Shown in pieces: positions 18,765-26,863 of a stretch of 64,000 nucleotides of DNA. The position numbers were made by a program, and so were the translations under genes. The notes under the pieces are model-generated. The model saw only the letters and a list, made by a program, of their open reading frames with translations. It was not told the origin of the DNA and searched no databases. The first letter of the stretch is position 1, and each line of letters starts with the position of its first letter. This DNA is from Ulvibacterium sp965228935 (GTDB lineage Bacteria > Bacteroidota > Bacteroidia > Flavobacteriales > Flavobacteriaceae). The stretch lies in NCBI RefSeq assembly GCF_965228935.1, contig NZ_OZ245846.1:5518001-5582000 (forward strand). Direction: 5' to 3'.

Positions 18765-20257
18765 TATTTGTTAATCCGCTTTTTTAGAAAATCTTTTAAA
18801 TCGATCCTTCTGTCCAATTCTACAATTGAAACCCAACCTGAAATTATAATAAATGGCAACCCAATTAGATACCCCCATGGGGTTGGAATAAATTTAATAA
18901 TGAAAAAACAGATGATTGCCAATGAAAATTGCACTCCAAATATTCTATAAAAGTGGGTATGGAAACTAAATTTGTATTTATAATTGGCCAATATTAAAAC
19001 CTGAATAAAATATAGCAGATACGATATTAAAAAGGAAATTCCCAAGCCTTCCAATCCCATTAAATAATACCCCAAAACATTGAGCCCTAAGCCATAAATA
19101 GTAGCGATCAGCTCGTTCCAAAAGAATAATTTAGAGGCCCCCTTGGCCAATAAAATAAAAGCAATTGACCAGCTGCCAGCCTTAAAAAACATTCCCAAAG
19201 CCATCCAATGCAACATGGCGTCGATGGATGCAAATTTTGTGGAATAAAGCAATATAACGATCCAATTAATAAATAGTAGAAATACAACCAGTATCGGAGC
19301 CAGGATCAAGATGGCAATTTCGGCCTGCTGGTTGATCATTACAGTTGCCTTTTTATTGTCGTAGGCAACTCCGGATAGCCTGGGATAATAATCGGTAGCC
19401 ATTGCGGTAAAAACAAGCCCTACATAGGTGTTCATAATGGCGAACCCCGCGTTAAATAAACCTACATCTTCAATACCTCCGGTATTACTAATAAAAATCC
19501 GAATTAAATATAATGAGCCAACCACCAGTAAACCGCTTAAACTCAGCATAAAGCCCATTAGCATCATCCCTTTCCCCAAAACCCTGGTCTCTTTAAAAGA
19601 AACGTTTACTTTTTGAGTTTTTACCTGCTTGGAAAAGTACCTGGTAACACCCAGGGTGAGAAGGCTGGTTAAAATAATGGCAGGAACAATTCCTTCAATA
19701 CCCAAGTAGTAATACAAAGGAATTGATACCAATAACCCTAAGGCTGAACCTTGCATGCTGGCACGGGCCAGAAACTTCAATTTCCGCATACCCTGCAGCA
19801 AAACATATTGCCCGCTTGTTAGCTGATTGAAAAGCAGGGCCATGGAAAGCCACAGAAAAGCAGTGGAATACTCCGTATTACCAAAAGCCAATTCACTTAG
19901 CCACGAGGCAAATACAAAAGTGATTAAGGCCCCTAAAATCCCTGTAAACCATACCAAACGGCGAACAACCACAACAACCCTGGCCATTCGAAGTTCATTC
20001 TTGCCTTCGTGCGCGGCAGCAATATCTTTTACCGAACTGACCCCTAGACCAAAGTTGGTCAATGAACCGACCAATTCAAGCGTGGAGGTTAACAGACCTG
20101 CGATCCCCATACCGCCCGGGCCCAATAAAATGGCAATTACCTTGGATCTTATGATGGCAATAATAATCTTGAATACCTGTACACCTCCAAAAACGGAGGT
20201 AGCCCTTAAAATTTGCCTATAACTGTCACTTTCTTTAATGGCACCGTCCTTAGCCAT
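18764..20257 (-). CDS. Wzx-type flippase / O-antigen translocase, copy 2
   Basis: This 497-residue protein has some twelve to fourteen hydrophobic helices. The N-terminus resembles the WzxE/RfbX branch: ATSVFGGVQVFKIIIAIIR, then SKVIAILLGPGGMGIAGLL. WzxE-type flippases often sit next to fdtA/fdtB genes, as in enterobacterial common antigen loci containing Fuc4NAc or related sugars. It follows fdtB with an 8-base overlap. Together with copy 1 it suggests either two glycans or merger of two gene clusters. Confidence 0.9.
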   Translation of the reverse strand: MAKDGAIKESDSYRQILRATSVFGGVQVFKIIIAIIRSKVIAILLGPGGMGIAGLLTSTLELVGSLTNFGLGVSSVKDIAAAHEGKNELRMARVVVVVRRLVWFTGILGALITFVFASWLSELAFGNTEYSTAFLWLSMALLFNQLTSGQYVLLQGMRKLKFLARASMQGSALGLLVSIPLYYYLGIEGIVPAIILTSLLTLGVTRYFSKQVKTQKVNVSFKETRVLGKGMMLMGFMLSLSGLLVVGSLYLIRIFISNTGGIEDVGLFNAGFAIMNTYVGLVFTAMATDYYPRLSGVAYDNKKATVMINQQAEIAILILAPILVVFLLFINWIVILLYSTKFASIDAMLHWMALGMFFKAGSWSIAFILLAKGASKLFFWNELIATIYGLGLNVLGYYLMGLEGLGISFLISYLLYFIQVLILANYKYKFSFHTHFYRIFGVQFSLAIICFFIIKFIPTPWGYLIGLPFIIISGWVSIVELDRRIDLKDFLKKRINK

Positions 20258-21359
20258 TATAACTATTTAGTGAATCAACCACCTGTTTTATTTTATTATC
20301 AGCCATACATGCACTTACTGGCAAACTCAATACCTCCTTATGTATTTGTTCGGTTATAGGAAAGCTCAACTGGTTAAACCTCCTATAAGCTATTTGTTTA
20401 TAAGGAGGTATGGGGTAATGAATAAGCGTCTGTATGCCGTGCTCATGGAGGTATTCTTGCAATGCATCCCTATTCTTCGTACGTATAACAAACAAATGCC
20501 ACACATGTCTTTCCCGCTGTACTGCTTCGGGCAATAGTATTGATGGGTTCGTAATGTGTTTCAAATAGTACCCAGCTACTTTTCTTCTGCCTGCAATATC
20601 TTCTTGTATGTGGTTCAATTTTACATTTAAAAAGGCTGCTTGTATTTCATCTAAGCGAGAATTAAGACCCCGGTATAGGTATTCATACTTCTTTTGGGAA
20701 CCATAATTACGCAATGCAGAAATAGTTTTTGCCAATTGTTCATCATTTGTGGTAACTGCTCCCGCATCACCCAGGGCACCCAGGTTTTTAGCAGGGTAAA
20801 AACTATGTGCGGCCGCATCCCCAATGCCACCTGATACTCTACCGTTCCATAGGGCCCCATGCGATTGTGCAGCGTCCTCGATCAACTTCAAGTTGTACTT
20901 TTTACATAGCTCCAACATTTGTTGATCTATGGAAATCTGACCATACAAATGCACCGTTAGCACTGCCTTTGTTCTTTTGGTAATGGCTGCCTCAAACTTT
21001 GAGGAATCCAAATTAAAAGTCTTTGCATTCGGTTCTACAAATACGGGGATTAGTTCATTGTCTGAAATAGCCAGAATAGAGGCGATAAAGGTGTTTGCAG
21101 GGACTATAACCTCATCGCCTTTCTGAAGTACCCCCAATTCGATATACGCTTTAAATATTAAACGTAGTGCATCCAATCCGTTAGCAACGCCCAGAGCATA
21201 ATTTGTTCCGCAAAAAGTTGCATATTTTTTTTCAAAAGCTTCAAGTTCTTTACCCAAAACGTACCAACCGGAATCTATAACCCTACTAGCAGCGGCTTTC
21301 AGCTCCTCCCGGTACTGGGCATTTATTTTTTGTAGATCCAAAAAATTTATGAGATCCAT
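20250..21359 (-). CDS. fdtB: DegT/DnrJ/EryC1-type sugar 3-aminotransferase (FdtB/QdtB-like)
   Basis: The 369 residues match PLP sugar aminotransferases: VANGLDALRLIF (58-69), GDEVIVPANTFIASILA (81-97), EDAAQSHGA (161-169) and the Schiff-base lysine K191 in AHSFYPAKNLGALGDAG. The FLDLQ-INAQYREEL start is typical of FdtB/QdtB. These turn dTDP-3-keto-6-deoxyhexose into dTDP-3-amino-3,6-dideoxyhexose with glutamate as donor. The FdtA ketoisomerase supplying the substrate is encoded upstream in the same operon. Whether the product is the galacto (Fuc3N) or gluco (Qui3N) isomer cannot be decided from sequence alone. Confidence 0.88.
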   Translation of the reverse strand: MDLINFLDLQKINAQYREELKAAASRVIDSGWYVLGKELEAFEKKYATFCGTNYALGVANGLDALRLIFKAYIELGVLQKGDEVIVPANTFIASILAISDNELIPVFVEPNAKTFNLDSSKFEAAITKRTKAVLTVHLYGQISIDQQMLELCKKYNLKLIEDAAQSHGALWNGRVSGGIGDAAAHSFYPAKNLGALGDAGAVTTNDEQLAKTISALRNYGSQKKYEYLYRGLNSRLDEIQAAFLNVKLNHIQEDIAGRRKVAGYYLKHITNPSILLPEAVQRERHVWHLFVIRTKNRDALQEYLHEHGIQTLIHYPIPPYKQIAYRRFNQLSFPITEQIHKEVLSLPVSACMADNKIKQVVDSLNSYNG

Positions 21360-21407
21360 ATTAATTATACTTCTATCCGATGTAAAACACTCCCATTCAA
21401 CAGTATT

Positions 21408-22352
21408 TTAATTGGATGTTTCTAAAGGAAGCGAGTAAAAGTCTAGGGCAATTCCTCTGGCGCCCATTCGTTCCTTTTGTTGAATGAGGCCCCTGTTCAA
21501 CTTTTTACCTTCATTTTCCGAGGAAATCCCAAAACTATAATACTCCCTTTCCATAAAAATCTTGTTGATTAAATTATGGTGCAAAAATTCTAAAGCTCCC
21601 ATTTTTCTTCCTTCCTGGGAATTTGCCTGATATTGTACATGAATAACATTGTCATAATCATAAATTACGGCCCCAGCCAACAGTCTACCTTCTTTTCTGG
21701 CTTCAAATAATCTGATTTTTTCGGGAAAAAGCTTATTTAAATAGACTATTTCCTGCAGTGAATGCACTGGTTTTACATTAAATTTTGAAACGACTTCTGT
21801 TAACAAATCCCAATATTCAGTAAAATCATTATTCTCTAAAAAGTCAATTTTATCCCGGAAACATTTTTGTACAGCGCGTCTTTTAGATCGTAAAAATCGA
21901 ATTCTATTATTTATCCGAATAACGGAAGAAATATCCCTTCTTATAAGCGATGCATTTAATCTATTTAAAGCATACAGATCTTCTTCTGACGGATAGCGAT
22001 GAAATATATGGGCAGGTATTTTAAGGATGATTTTACTAAAACCCAATTTCGTATAGTATTCCATAATTAACTGAAATACCTCGAGGACTTTAGCCGTTTT
22101 AATCCCATAGCTCATGATCAGGGATCCAAAGGTTAAACCGCTATGTGAAATAATTTTATCTTCCTTTTCATTGGCAGGAAACAAAGCAATTACTTTATTC
22201 TTTTCAGCAACAATAACAGAATGATCTACGAATCTATCCGCATGATAATCCATATAATCCCTGTAAAATAGAAAAATTCCATTTTTAGAACTTTCAATAA
22301 AATTATCCCAAATTTCATGATCTTCTTTCGTGTATTTTTTTAATTCAATCAT
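21408..22352 (-). CDS. GNAT/FemAB-like acyltransferase, candidate sugar N-acyltransferase
   Basis: The 314-residue protein has two GNAT-like halves. The C-terminal one contains LLAGAVIYDYDNVIHVQYQA and the acyl-donor-binding stretch KMGALEFLHHNLI (around 262-276). No hexapeptide repeats are visible, so it is not an FdtC/QdtC-type left-handed beta-helix enzyme. It sits between fdtA and fdtB, exactly where the pathway needs an N-acyltransferase. I therefore infer that it acylates the dTDP-3-amino sugar, perhaps with an unusual acyl group. Its ATG overlaps the stop of the tiny upstream ORF (ATGA). Confidence 0.72.
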   Translation of the reverse strand: MIELKKYTKEDHEIWDNFIESSKNGIFLFYRDYMDYHADRFVDHSVIVAEKNKVIALFPANEKEDKIISHSGLTFGSLIMSYGIKTAKVLEVFQLIMEYYTKLGFSKIILKIPAHIFHRYPSEEDLYALNRLNASLIRRDISSVIRINNRIRFLRSKRRAVQKCFRDKIDFLENNDFTEYWDLLTEVVSKFNVKPVHSLQEIVYLNKLFPEKIRLFEARKEGRLLAGAVIYDYDNVIHVQYQANSQEGRKMGALEFLHHNLINKIFMEREYYSFGISSENEGKKLNRGLIQQKERMGARGIALDFYSLPLETSN

Positions 22353-22465
22353 TTAAGATCTTCTAACACATTTTTGTCAGTTGTTAATAAAAGAACAACA
22401 TATTTCCGAAGCCCTTTACCTGTCTTAACGCCCCCCAAATCTTCTTCGTCAAATCCCTTTTTCAT
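22349..22465 (-). CDS. 38-residue ORF bridging fdtA and the acyltransferase gene
   Basis: The ATG (22465) overlaps the fdtA stop as ATGA, and the TGA (22349-22351) overlaps the ATG of the acyltransferase gene as ATGA. Both junctions are the pattern used for coupled translation in this operon, which argues for real translation. The peptide (MKKGFDEEDLGGVKTGKGLR, then 18 more residues) has an acidic start, a KTGKGLRKY stretch, a short hydrophobic VVLLL and an acidic end. I do not recognise a family. It may be a remnant of a longer gene, or a leader that only keeps ribosomes moving. Confidence 0.5.
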   Translation of the reverse strand: MKKGFDEEDLGGVKTGKGLRKYVVLLLTTDKNVLEDLK

Positions 22466-22884
22466 TGCTTGGTTAACTCTAAATATGATTTATAGTCTCG
22501 TATGTAATCGCCTTCATCATATTTATGTGAAGCGATAACCAAACAAATTGCATCGGAAGAAAAATTTTCCAATTCACGCCATATTCCCGGTACAATATGA
22601 AGTGCCAAATTGGACCTGTTTAGGGTTATTATTCTATTATTTACTCCGTCATCGATGATTACGTCAAAACTTCCACTAACCGCCAGAATATATTGTTCGA
22701 GTTCATAATGGGCATGCCCACCGCGTTTCTCACCAGTTGGGACACCGTACAAATGATAAATTCTTTTTACTTCAAACGGAATGTTAAGGTCATCTTCAAC
22801 CATGGTATTGTCACCAACAATGCTAGTAACTTTTGAAACTTCGATGGTAAAACACATATCGACCGTATTATCTTTTAGTCCCAT
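22462..22884 (-). CDS. fdtA: dTDP-4-keto-6-deoxyglucose 3,4-ketoisomerase (FdtA/QdtA cupin)
   Basis: The 140-residue single-domain cupin shows IPFEVKRIYHLYGVP (35-49), the active-site RGGHAH (54-59), an AVSGSFDVIIDDG strand (68-80), WRELENFS (102-109) and the family's end DEGDYIRDYKSY (123-134). The two histidines of HAH correspond to the H49 and H51 pair that lines the active site of characterised FdtA. The enzyme shifts the keto group from C4 to C3 of dTDP-4-keto-6-deoxyglucose, feeding fdtB. It overlaps the upstream rfbD-cupin fusion by 17 bases. Confidence 0.9.
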   Translation of the reverse strand: MGLKDNTVDMCFTIEVSKVTSIVGDNTMVEDDLNIPFEVKRIYHLYGVPTGEKRGGHAHYELEQYILAVSGSFDVIIDDGVNNRIITLNRSNLALHIVPGIWRELENFSSDAICLVIASHKYDEGDYIRDYKSYLELTKQ

Positions 22885-24127
22885 TCCTTATCCTTTTAAA
22901 ACTTTCAAAGTCTCTGATATAATCCGCTTCATTATACGAAATGGATGAAACAATTAAAGCAAATGCCTTAGCTGAGAAATTCTCCATTCTCCTCCAAATT
23001 AAGTTTGGGACAAGTAGCCCATAATCAGAGCTGTTTAAACTATATTTCATTTCTTTTCTACCGTCATTCAGCACAACATCAAAACTTCCGGAAAGAGTAA
23101 CAATAAACTCAGTTGATCTTCTAAAAGCATGTTCCCCTCTAATCCCACCCTTAGGGACATCATTTATAAAATAGGTTCTTTTAATATCAAATGGAATCTG
23201 ATTACTGTTTTCAAACCAAATTAAGTTTCCTCTGACATCCAGTATTTTTGAGAGTTCAATAATTTTGGGTTCTGGTTTTTGTAAACATCGTGCCAGGGAA
23301 TCTTCCCAGGACGAAATTTTTATTCCATAAGTTTCTTTAATCTTCCTTTTGTTCAAAATACTGTAATGAGGCCTTTTTGCCCGAGTGGGAAATTCAGCGG
23401 TTTTGATGGGATTTACTTTTACGGCTATTTTTTTTAAGGCAAAAATGGCTTTTGCAAAATCGTACCAACTGGAAATACCTTCATTGGAATAGTGATAAAT
23501 CTCTGTATCCTTATTTTTTATATTCGGAAGAATTTCCAGAATGGCTTTTGCCAGATCATTCGCGTAGGTGGGTGTACCTTTCTGATCAGCGATAACTTTA
23601 ATCTCGCTTTTTTCCTGCCCCAACCGTAACATGGTCTTGACAAAATTGGACCCGTAAGAAGAGTATAACCAAGAAGTCCTAATAATAACAGAATTCGAGG
23701 GATTCACTTCCAATAGGGCCTTTTCCCCTTCCCATTTGCTCTTGCCATAGACCGTTTGGGGATTTGGGGTATCCGATTCGGTATAAGGGGTCTGGGCCGT
23801 ACCTTCAAATACATAGTCCGTGGAGATATGAATCAATTTCATGTTGCTTTCCTTAGCCAGTTTTGCCAAATGCGCAACAGCCAAGTGATTTACGGCATAC
23901 GCCGTTTCGGCATCGGTCTCGGCCCGGTCCACTGCCGTATAGGCGGCGGTATTGAGAATCACGTCCGGCTGGTGTTCCGCCACAAAACGGGTGACCGCCG
24001 CATGGTCCGTGATATCCAATTGGTCCTGGTCCGTAAAGACGAAGTCATGTTCACCATGGGTCTTGGACAGTTCCCTAAGTTCCATCCCCAATTGTCCATT
24101 GCCCCCCGTAATCCACAGTTTCCCCAT
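22868..24127 (-). CDS. rfbD: Fusion: dTDP-4-dehydrorhamnose reductase (RfbD) + FdtA-like cupin
   Basis: Residues 1-285 are a full RfbD: WITGGNGQLGMEL (5-17), LNTAAYTAVDRAE (58-70), STDYVFEG (102-109), the catalytic Y127 and K131 in VYGKSKWEGE, and RTSWLY (150-155). This would make dTDP-L-rhamnose. Residues 288-410 are a second domain homologous to the neighbouring fdtA: LDVRGNLIWFEN, IPFDIKRTYFINDVPKGG, RGEHAF (330-335), LSGSFDVVLNDG and NEADYIRDFESF. In it the second active-site histidine is Phe335, so activity may be lost or changed. No stop or frameshift lies between the domains, and both look well conserved. Confidence 0.88.
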   Translation of the reverse strand: MGKLWITGGNGQLGMELRELSKTHGEHDFVFTDQDQLDITDHAAVTRFVAEHQPDVILNTAAYTAVDRAETDAETAYAVNHLAVAHLAKLAKESNMKLIHISTDYVFEGTAQTPYTESDTPNPQTVYGKSKWEGEKALLEVNPSNSVIIRTSWLYSSYGSNFVKTMLRLGQEKSEIKVIADQKGTPTYANDLAKAILEILPNIKNKDTEIYHYSNEGISSWYDFAKAIFALKKIAVKVNPIKTAEFPTRAKRPHYSILNKRKIKETYGIKISSWEDSLARCLQKPEPKIIELSKILDVRGNLIWFENSNQIPFDIKRTYFINDVPKGGIRGEHAFRRSTEFIVTLSGSFDVVLNDGRKEMKYSLNSSDYGLLVPNLIWRRMENFSAKAFALIVSSISYNEADYIRDFESFKRIRNGTKR

Positions 24128-24132
24128 GCTAC

Positions 24133-24693
24133 TTATTTTTGGAATTCAAAATATTCCGCATCCTTAAAGCATGGGAAACTGGAATCCTTGACAGAGGTTT
24201 GAATCTGGTCCCAGGGCAGGCCCCAATCTATCCCCAACTCCGGGTCGTCAAAGGCAATGCCCCGTTCGCTATCCTTGTCGTAGTAGGCATCCACCTTATA
24301 GGCAAAAATGGCCGTTTTGCTCAATACCGCAAAGCCATGGGCAAAACCTTTGGGCACCAAAAGTTGCTGCTTGGATTCCGAATCTAGTTCCACCGCCACA
24401 TGTTTTCCAAAGGTGGGGGAGCCTTGACGGATATCCAGGACCACGTCCAATACCCGGCCTTGGACCACACGTACCAACTTGGTCTGGGCATGGGGAGGCA
24501 ATTGGCAGTGCAAACCCCGGAGCACCCCGTAGGCCGACTGGGATTCATTGTCCTGGCAAAAATCCAGGGAAACCCCCAAAAAGGCATCCAAGGCATCTTG
24601 GCGAAAGGTTTCCAAAAAATAGCCCCGTTCATCCCCCAAAACCTGGGGTTTACATAAAACCACATCGGGTATGGACAGCCGCTTAAAATCCAT
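24133..24693 (-). CDS. rfbC: dTDP-4-dehydrorhamnose 3,5-epimerase
   Basis: I start at the ATG at 24693 (MDFKRLSIPDVV, 186 residues); a GTG at 24711 would add six residues. The cupin fold enzyme shows DERGYFLETFR (about 21-31), DNESQSAYGVLRGLHCQ (the catalytic His is in GLHCQ), TKLVRVVQGRVLDVVLDIR and LVPKGFAHGFAVLS. It epimerises C3 and C5 of dTDP-4-keto-6-deoxyglucose on the way to dTDP-L-rhamnose. It overlaps rfbA by 11 bases and is followed 5 bases later by the rfbD fusion gene. Confidence 0.95.
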   Translation of the reverse strand: MDFKRLSIPDVVLCKPQVLGDERGYFLETFRQDALDAFLGVSLDFCQDNESQSAYGVLRGLHCQLPPHAQTKLVRVVQGRVLDVVLDIRQGSPTFGKHVAVELDSESKQQLLVPKGFAHGFAVLSKTAIFAYKVDAYYDKDSERGIAFDDPELGIDWGLPWDQIQTSVKDSSFPCFKDAEYFEFQK

Positions 24694-25573
24694 CCGCAGT
24701 TCCTTTTGCACGTTGGATCAAATATTGCCCGTAATTGTTCTTTTGTAGGGAGCTAGCCAATTTTAATAGCTGTTCCTTGGTAATGTAACCCATATCATAG
24801 GCAATCTCCTCCAGGCAGGCCACCTTGAGGCCCTGCCGGTGTTCCAGGGTCTTGATGTAGTTAGAGGCTTCCAGAAGGGATTCATGGGTACCCGTATCCA
24901 ACCACGCAAAACCCCTGCCCATCAATTCCACCTGAAGTTGCTGCCGCGAAAGATAGGCCTGGTTTACCGAGGTAATCTCCAATTCGCCCCGCTCGCTGGG
25001 GGTGACCTGTTTGGCAATATCCACTACGGTATTTGGATAAAAATAGAGGCCTACCACGGCGTAATGGCTCTTTGGAATCTTTGGTTTTTCCTCGATGCTC
25101 AACACCTTCCCATCCGAATTAAATTCCACTACCCCATACCGATTGGGATCTTGTACATAATAACCAAAAACTGTGGCATCCCCTTTTTCACGAACACCCT
25201 TTACGGCCTTTGACAATAATTCCGTAAACCCATGGCCATAAAAAATGTTGTCTCCCAAGATCAAGCAGACATCATCATTGCCAATAAATTCCTCCCCAAT
25301 AATAAAGGCCTGTGCCAGACCATCCGGTGAAGGCTGTTCCGCATAGGAAAACTGTAGCCCAATAGCCGAACCATCACCCAGAAGATGTTTGAAACGGGGC
25401 AAATCCACTGGAGTGGAAATAATCAAAATTTCCCGTATGCCGGCCAGCATTAGAGCCGATAAGGGGTAGTAAATCATGGGTTTGTCATGAATGGGCAATA
25501 GCTGTTTGGAAGTCCCTTTGGTCAAAGGATATAATCGAGTGCCAGACCCCCCGGCCAAAACTATTCCCTTCAT
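24683..25573 (-). CDS. rfbA: Glucose-1-phosphate thymidylyltransferase
   Basis: The start is the ATG at 25573 (MKGIVLAGGSGTRLYPLT), which overlaps the rfbB stop as ATGA; a longer frame upstream is inside rfbB and is rejected. The 296 residues show the nucleotidyltransferase loop GGSGTRLYP (8-16), KQLLPIHDKPMIYYPLS, LGDNIFYG, VLSIEEKPKIPKS and FAWLDTGTHESLLEAS. It makes dTDP-glucose from dTTP and glucose-1-phosphate, the shared precursor of both the rhamnose and the 3-amino sugar branches encoded here. Confidence 0.96.
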   Translation of the reverse strand: MKGIVLAGGSGTRLYPLTKGTSKQLLPIHDKPMIYYPLSALMLAGIREILIISTPVDLPRFKHLLGDGSAIGLQFSYAEQPSPDGLAQAFIIGEEFIGNDDVCLILGDNIFYGHGFTELLSKAVKGVREKGDATVFGYYVQDPNRYGVVEFNSDGKVLSIEEKPKIPKSHYAVVGLYFYPNTVVDIAKQVTPSERGELEITSVNQAYLSRQQLQVELMGRGFAWLDTGTHESLLEASNYIKTLEHRQGLKVACLEEIAYDMGYITKEQLLKLASSLQKNNYGQYLIQRAKGTADGF

Positions 25574-26631
25574 GATTTCTGATATTGTGCTTTGTAATAT
25601 TCCTGATAGGCCCCGGAGGTCACATGTTCCAACCACTCCCCATTGTCCAGATACCAGTCTATGGTCCTGGAAAGCCCTTCTTCAAAAGTAACACTGGGGT
25701 ACCATCCCAACTCCCGGTTTATTTTGGAAGCGTCTATGGCATAGCGCAAATCATGACCGGGCCGATCCTTGACATAGGTAATCAATCTCTCGTTATATCC
25801 TGCCTCACGTCCCAATTTTTCATCCATCTGTCGGCACAACAACCGCACCAAGTCAATGTTTTTCCACTCATTGAACCCTCCGATATTGTAGGTTTCCTTG
25901 ATTTTGCCCTTATGAAAGACCAGATCAATGGCTATGGCATGATCAACTACATAGAGCCAATCCCGAGTGTAGTTGCCATCCCCGTAAACGGGCAAGGGTC
26001 TTTCATGAATAACATTGTTAATGAACAGGGGTATCAGTTTTTCCGGAAATTGGTTTTGACCATAATTATTGGAGCAATTGGTAATGCTATAGGGCAGACC
26101 ATAGGTCTCCCCATAGGCCCGTACAAAATGATCGGAACCTGCTTTGGAAGCCGAATACGGCGAATTGGGGCTGTAGGGACTGGTCTCTTTGAAAAAGCCA
26201 TTTTCCGGTAATGACCCATATACCTCATCCGTACTGATATGATAAAAACGTTTGCCTTCCCAATTGTCTTTCCAGAGCGAGCAAAATGCATTTAGGAGCA
26301 CTATGGTGCCCAAAATATTGGTTTTGGCGAAGGCCAGGGGATTATTGATCGATTTATCCACATGGGACTCTGCCGCCAAATGAATAACCCCATCAAATCG
26401 ATACTCCTTAAAAATCGTTTCAATAAAATGGGTATCGGTAATATCACCATGTAGGAAAGTGTAGTTCTCCTTGTCCTCCACATCCTTTAGGTTTTCCAAA
26501 TTACCCGCATAGGTCAGCGCGTCCAAATTGTAGACTTGGTATTCCGGATATCTGTTCACAAACCTTCTAACCGTATGTGAACCTATAAAGCCAGCTCCTC
26601 CCGTAATTAGAATACTCCTTTTGCCACTCAT
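25570..26631 (-). CDS. rfbB: dTDP-glucose 4,6-dehydratase
   Basis: From the ATG at 26631 (MSGKRSILITGGAGFIGSH) the protein has 353 residues, the usual RfbB length. It shows the NAD loop GGAGFIGSH, HLAAESHVDKS, the active-site STDEVYGSLP and YSASKAGSDHFVRAY (YxxxK). SNNYGQNQFPEKLIPLFI and YNIGGFNEWKN are also typical. The product dTDP-4-keto-6-deoxyglucose is the branch point between RfbC/RfbD and FdtA/FdtB. It opens the rfbB-rfbA-rfbC-rfbD-fdtA string, with 205 to 230 bases before it and the next gene upstream. Confidence 0.96.
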   Translation of the reverse strand: MSGKRSILITGGAGFIGSHTVRRFVNRYPEYQVYNLDALTYAGNLENLKDVEDKENYTFLHGDITDTHFIETIFKEYRFDGVIHLAAESHVDKSINNPLAFAKTNILGTIVLLNAFCSLWKDNWEGKRFYHISTDEVYGSLPENGFFKETSPYSPNSPYSASKAGSDHFVRAYGETYGLPYSITNCSNNYGQNQFPEKLIPLFINNVIHERPLPVYGDGNYTRDWLYVVDHAIAIDLVFHKGKIKETYNIGGFNEWKNIDLVRLLCRQMDEKLGREAGYNERLITYVKDRPGHDLRYAIDASKINRELGWYPSVTFEEGLSRTIDWYLDNGEWLEHVTSGAYQEYYKAQYQKS

Positions 26632-26753
26632 TTTTTTACGCTCCAATTTTGATTCCAAGTATTGGCATCCACATCTGCCCTATTCCATAATCTGTTTTTC
26701 GAATACATAATAGCAACCTCATTTTATTGTTTAAGCCCAATTCATAACGATAA

Positions 26754-26774
26754 AAATTGTTTTGGGAACAATTT
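26754..26774 (-). promoter_or_regulatory. AT-rich hairpin upstream of rfbB
   Basis: Perfect 8-base arms AAATTGTT and AACAATTT flank a 5-base loop in the gap between the WecA-like gene and rfbB. On the minus strand a short T-run follows, so it could be a weak terminator or attenuator. It is A+T-only apart from two G-C pairs, so the fold is not strong. Confidence 0.3.
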
Positions 26775-26863
26775 AAGGTACCGTATCATTTCATTATGCA
26801 AGATAGTAGGATTTCCGTATTGCCACCTAATCGATGCTGTTTCGAATTTAGGGTTTGTATCCC

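Noticed and set aside
25574..25636. Extra 21 N-terminal residues on RfbA
   Set aside because: They lie inside rfbB and the conserved start MKGIVLAGG follows directly with an ATGA overlap.
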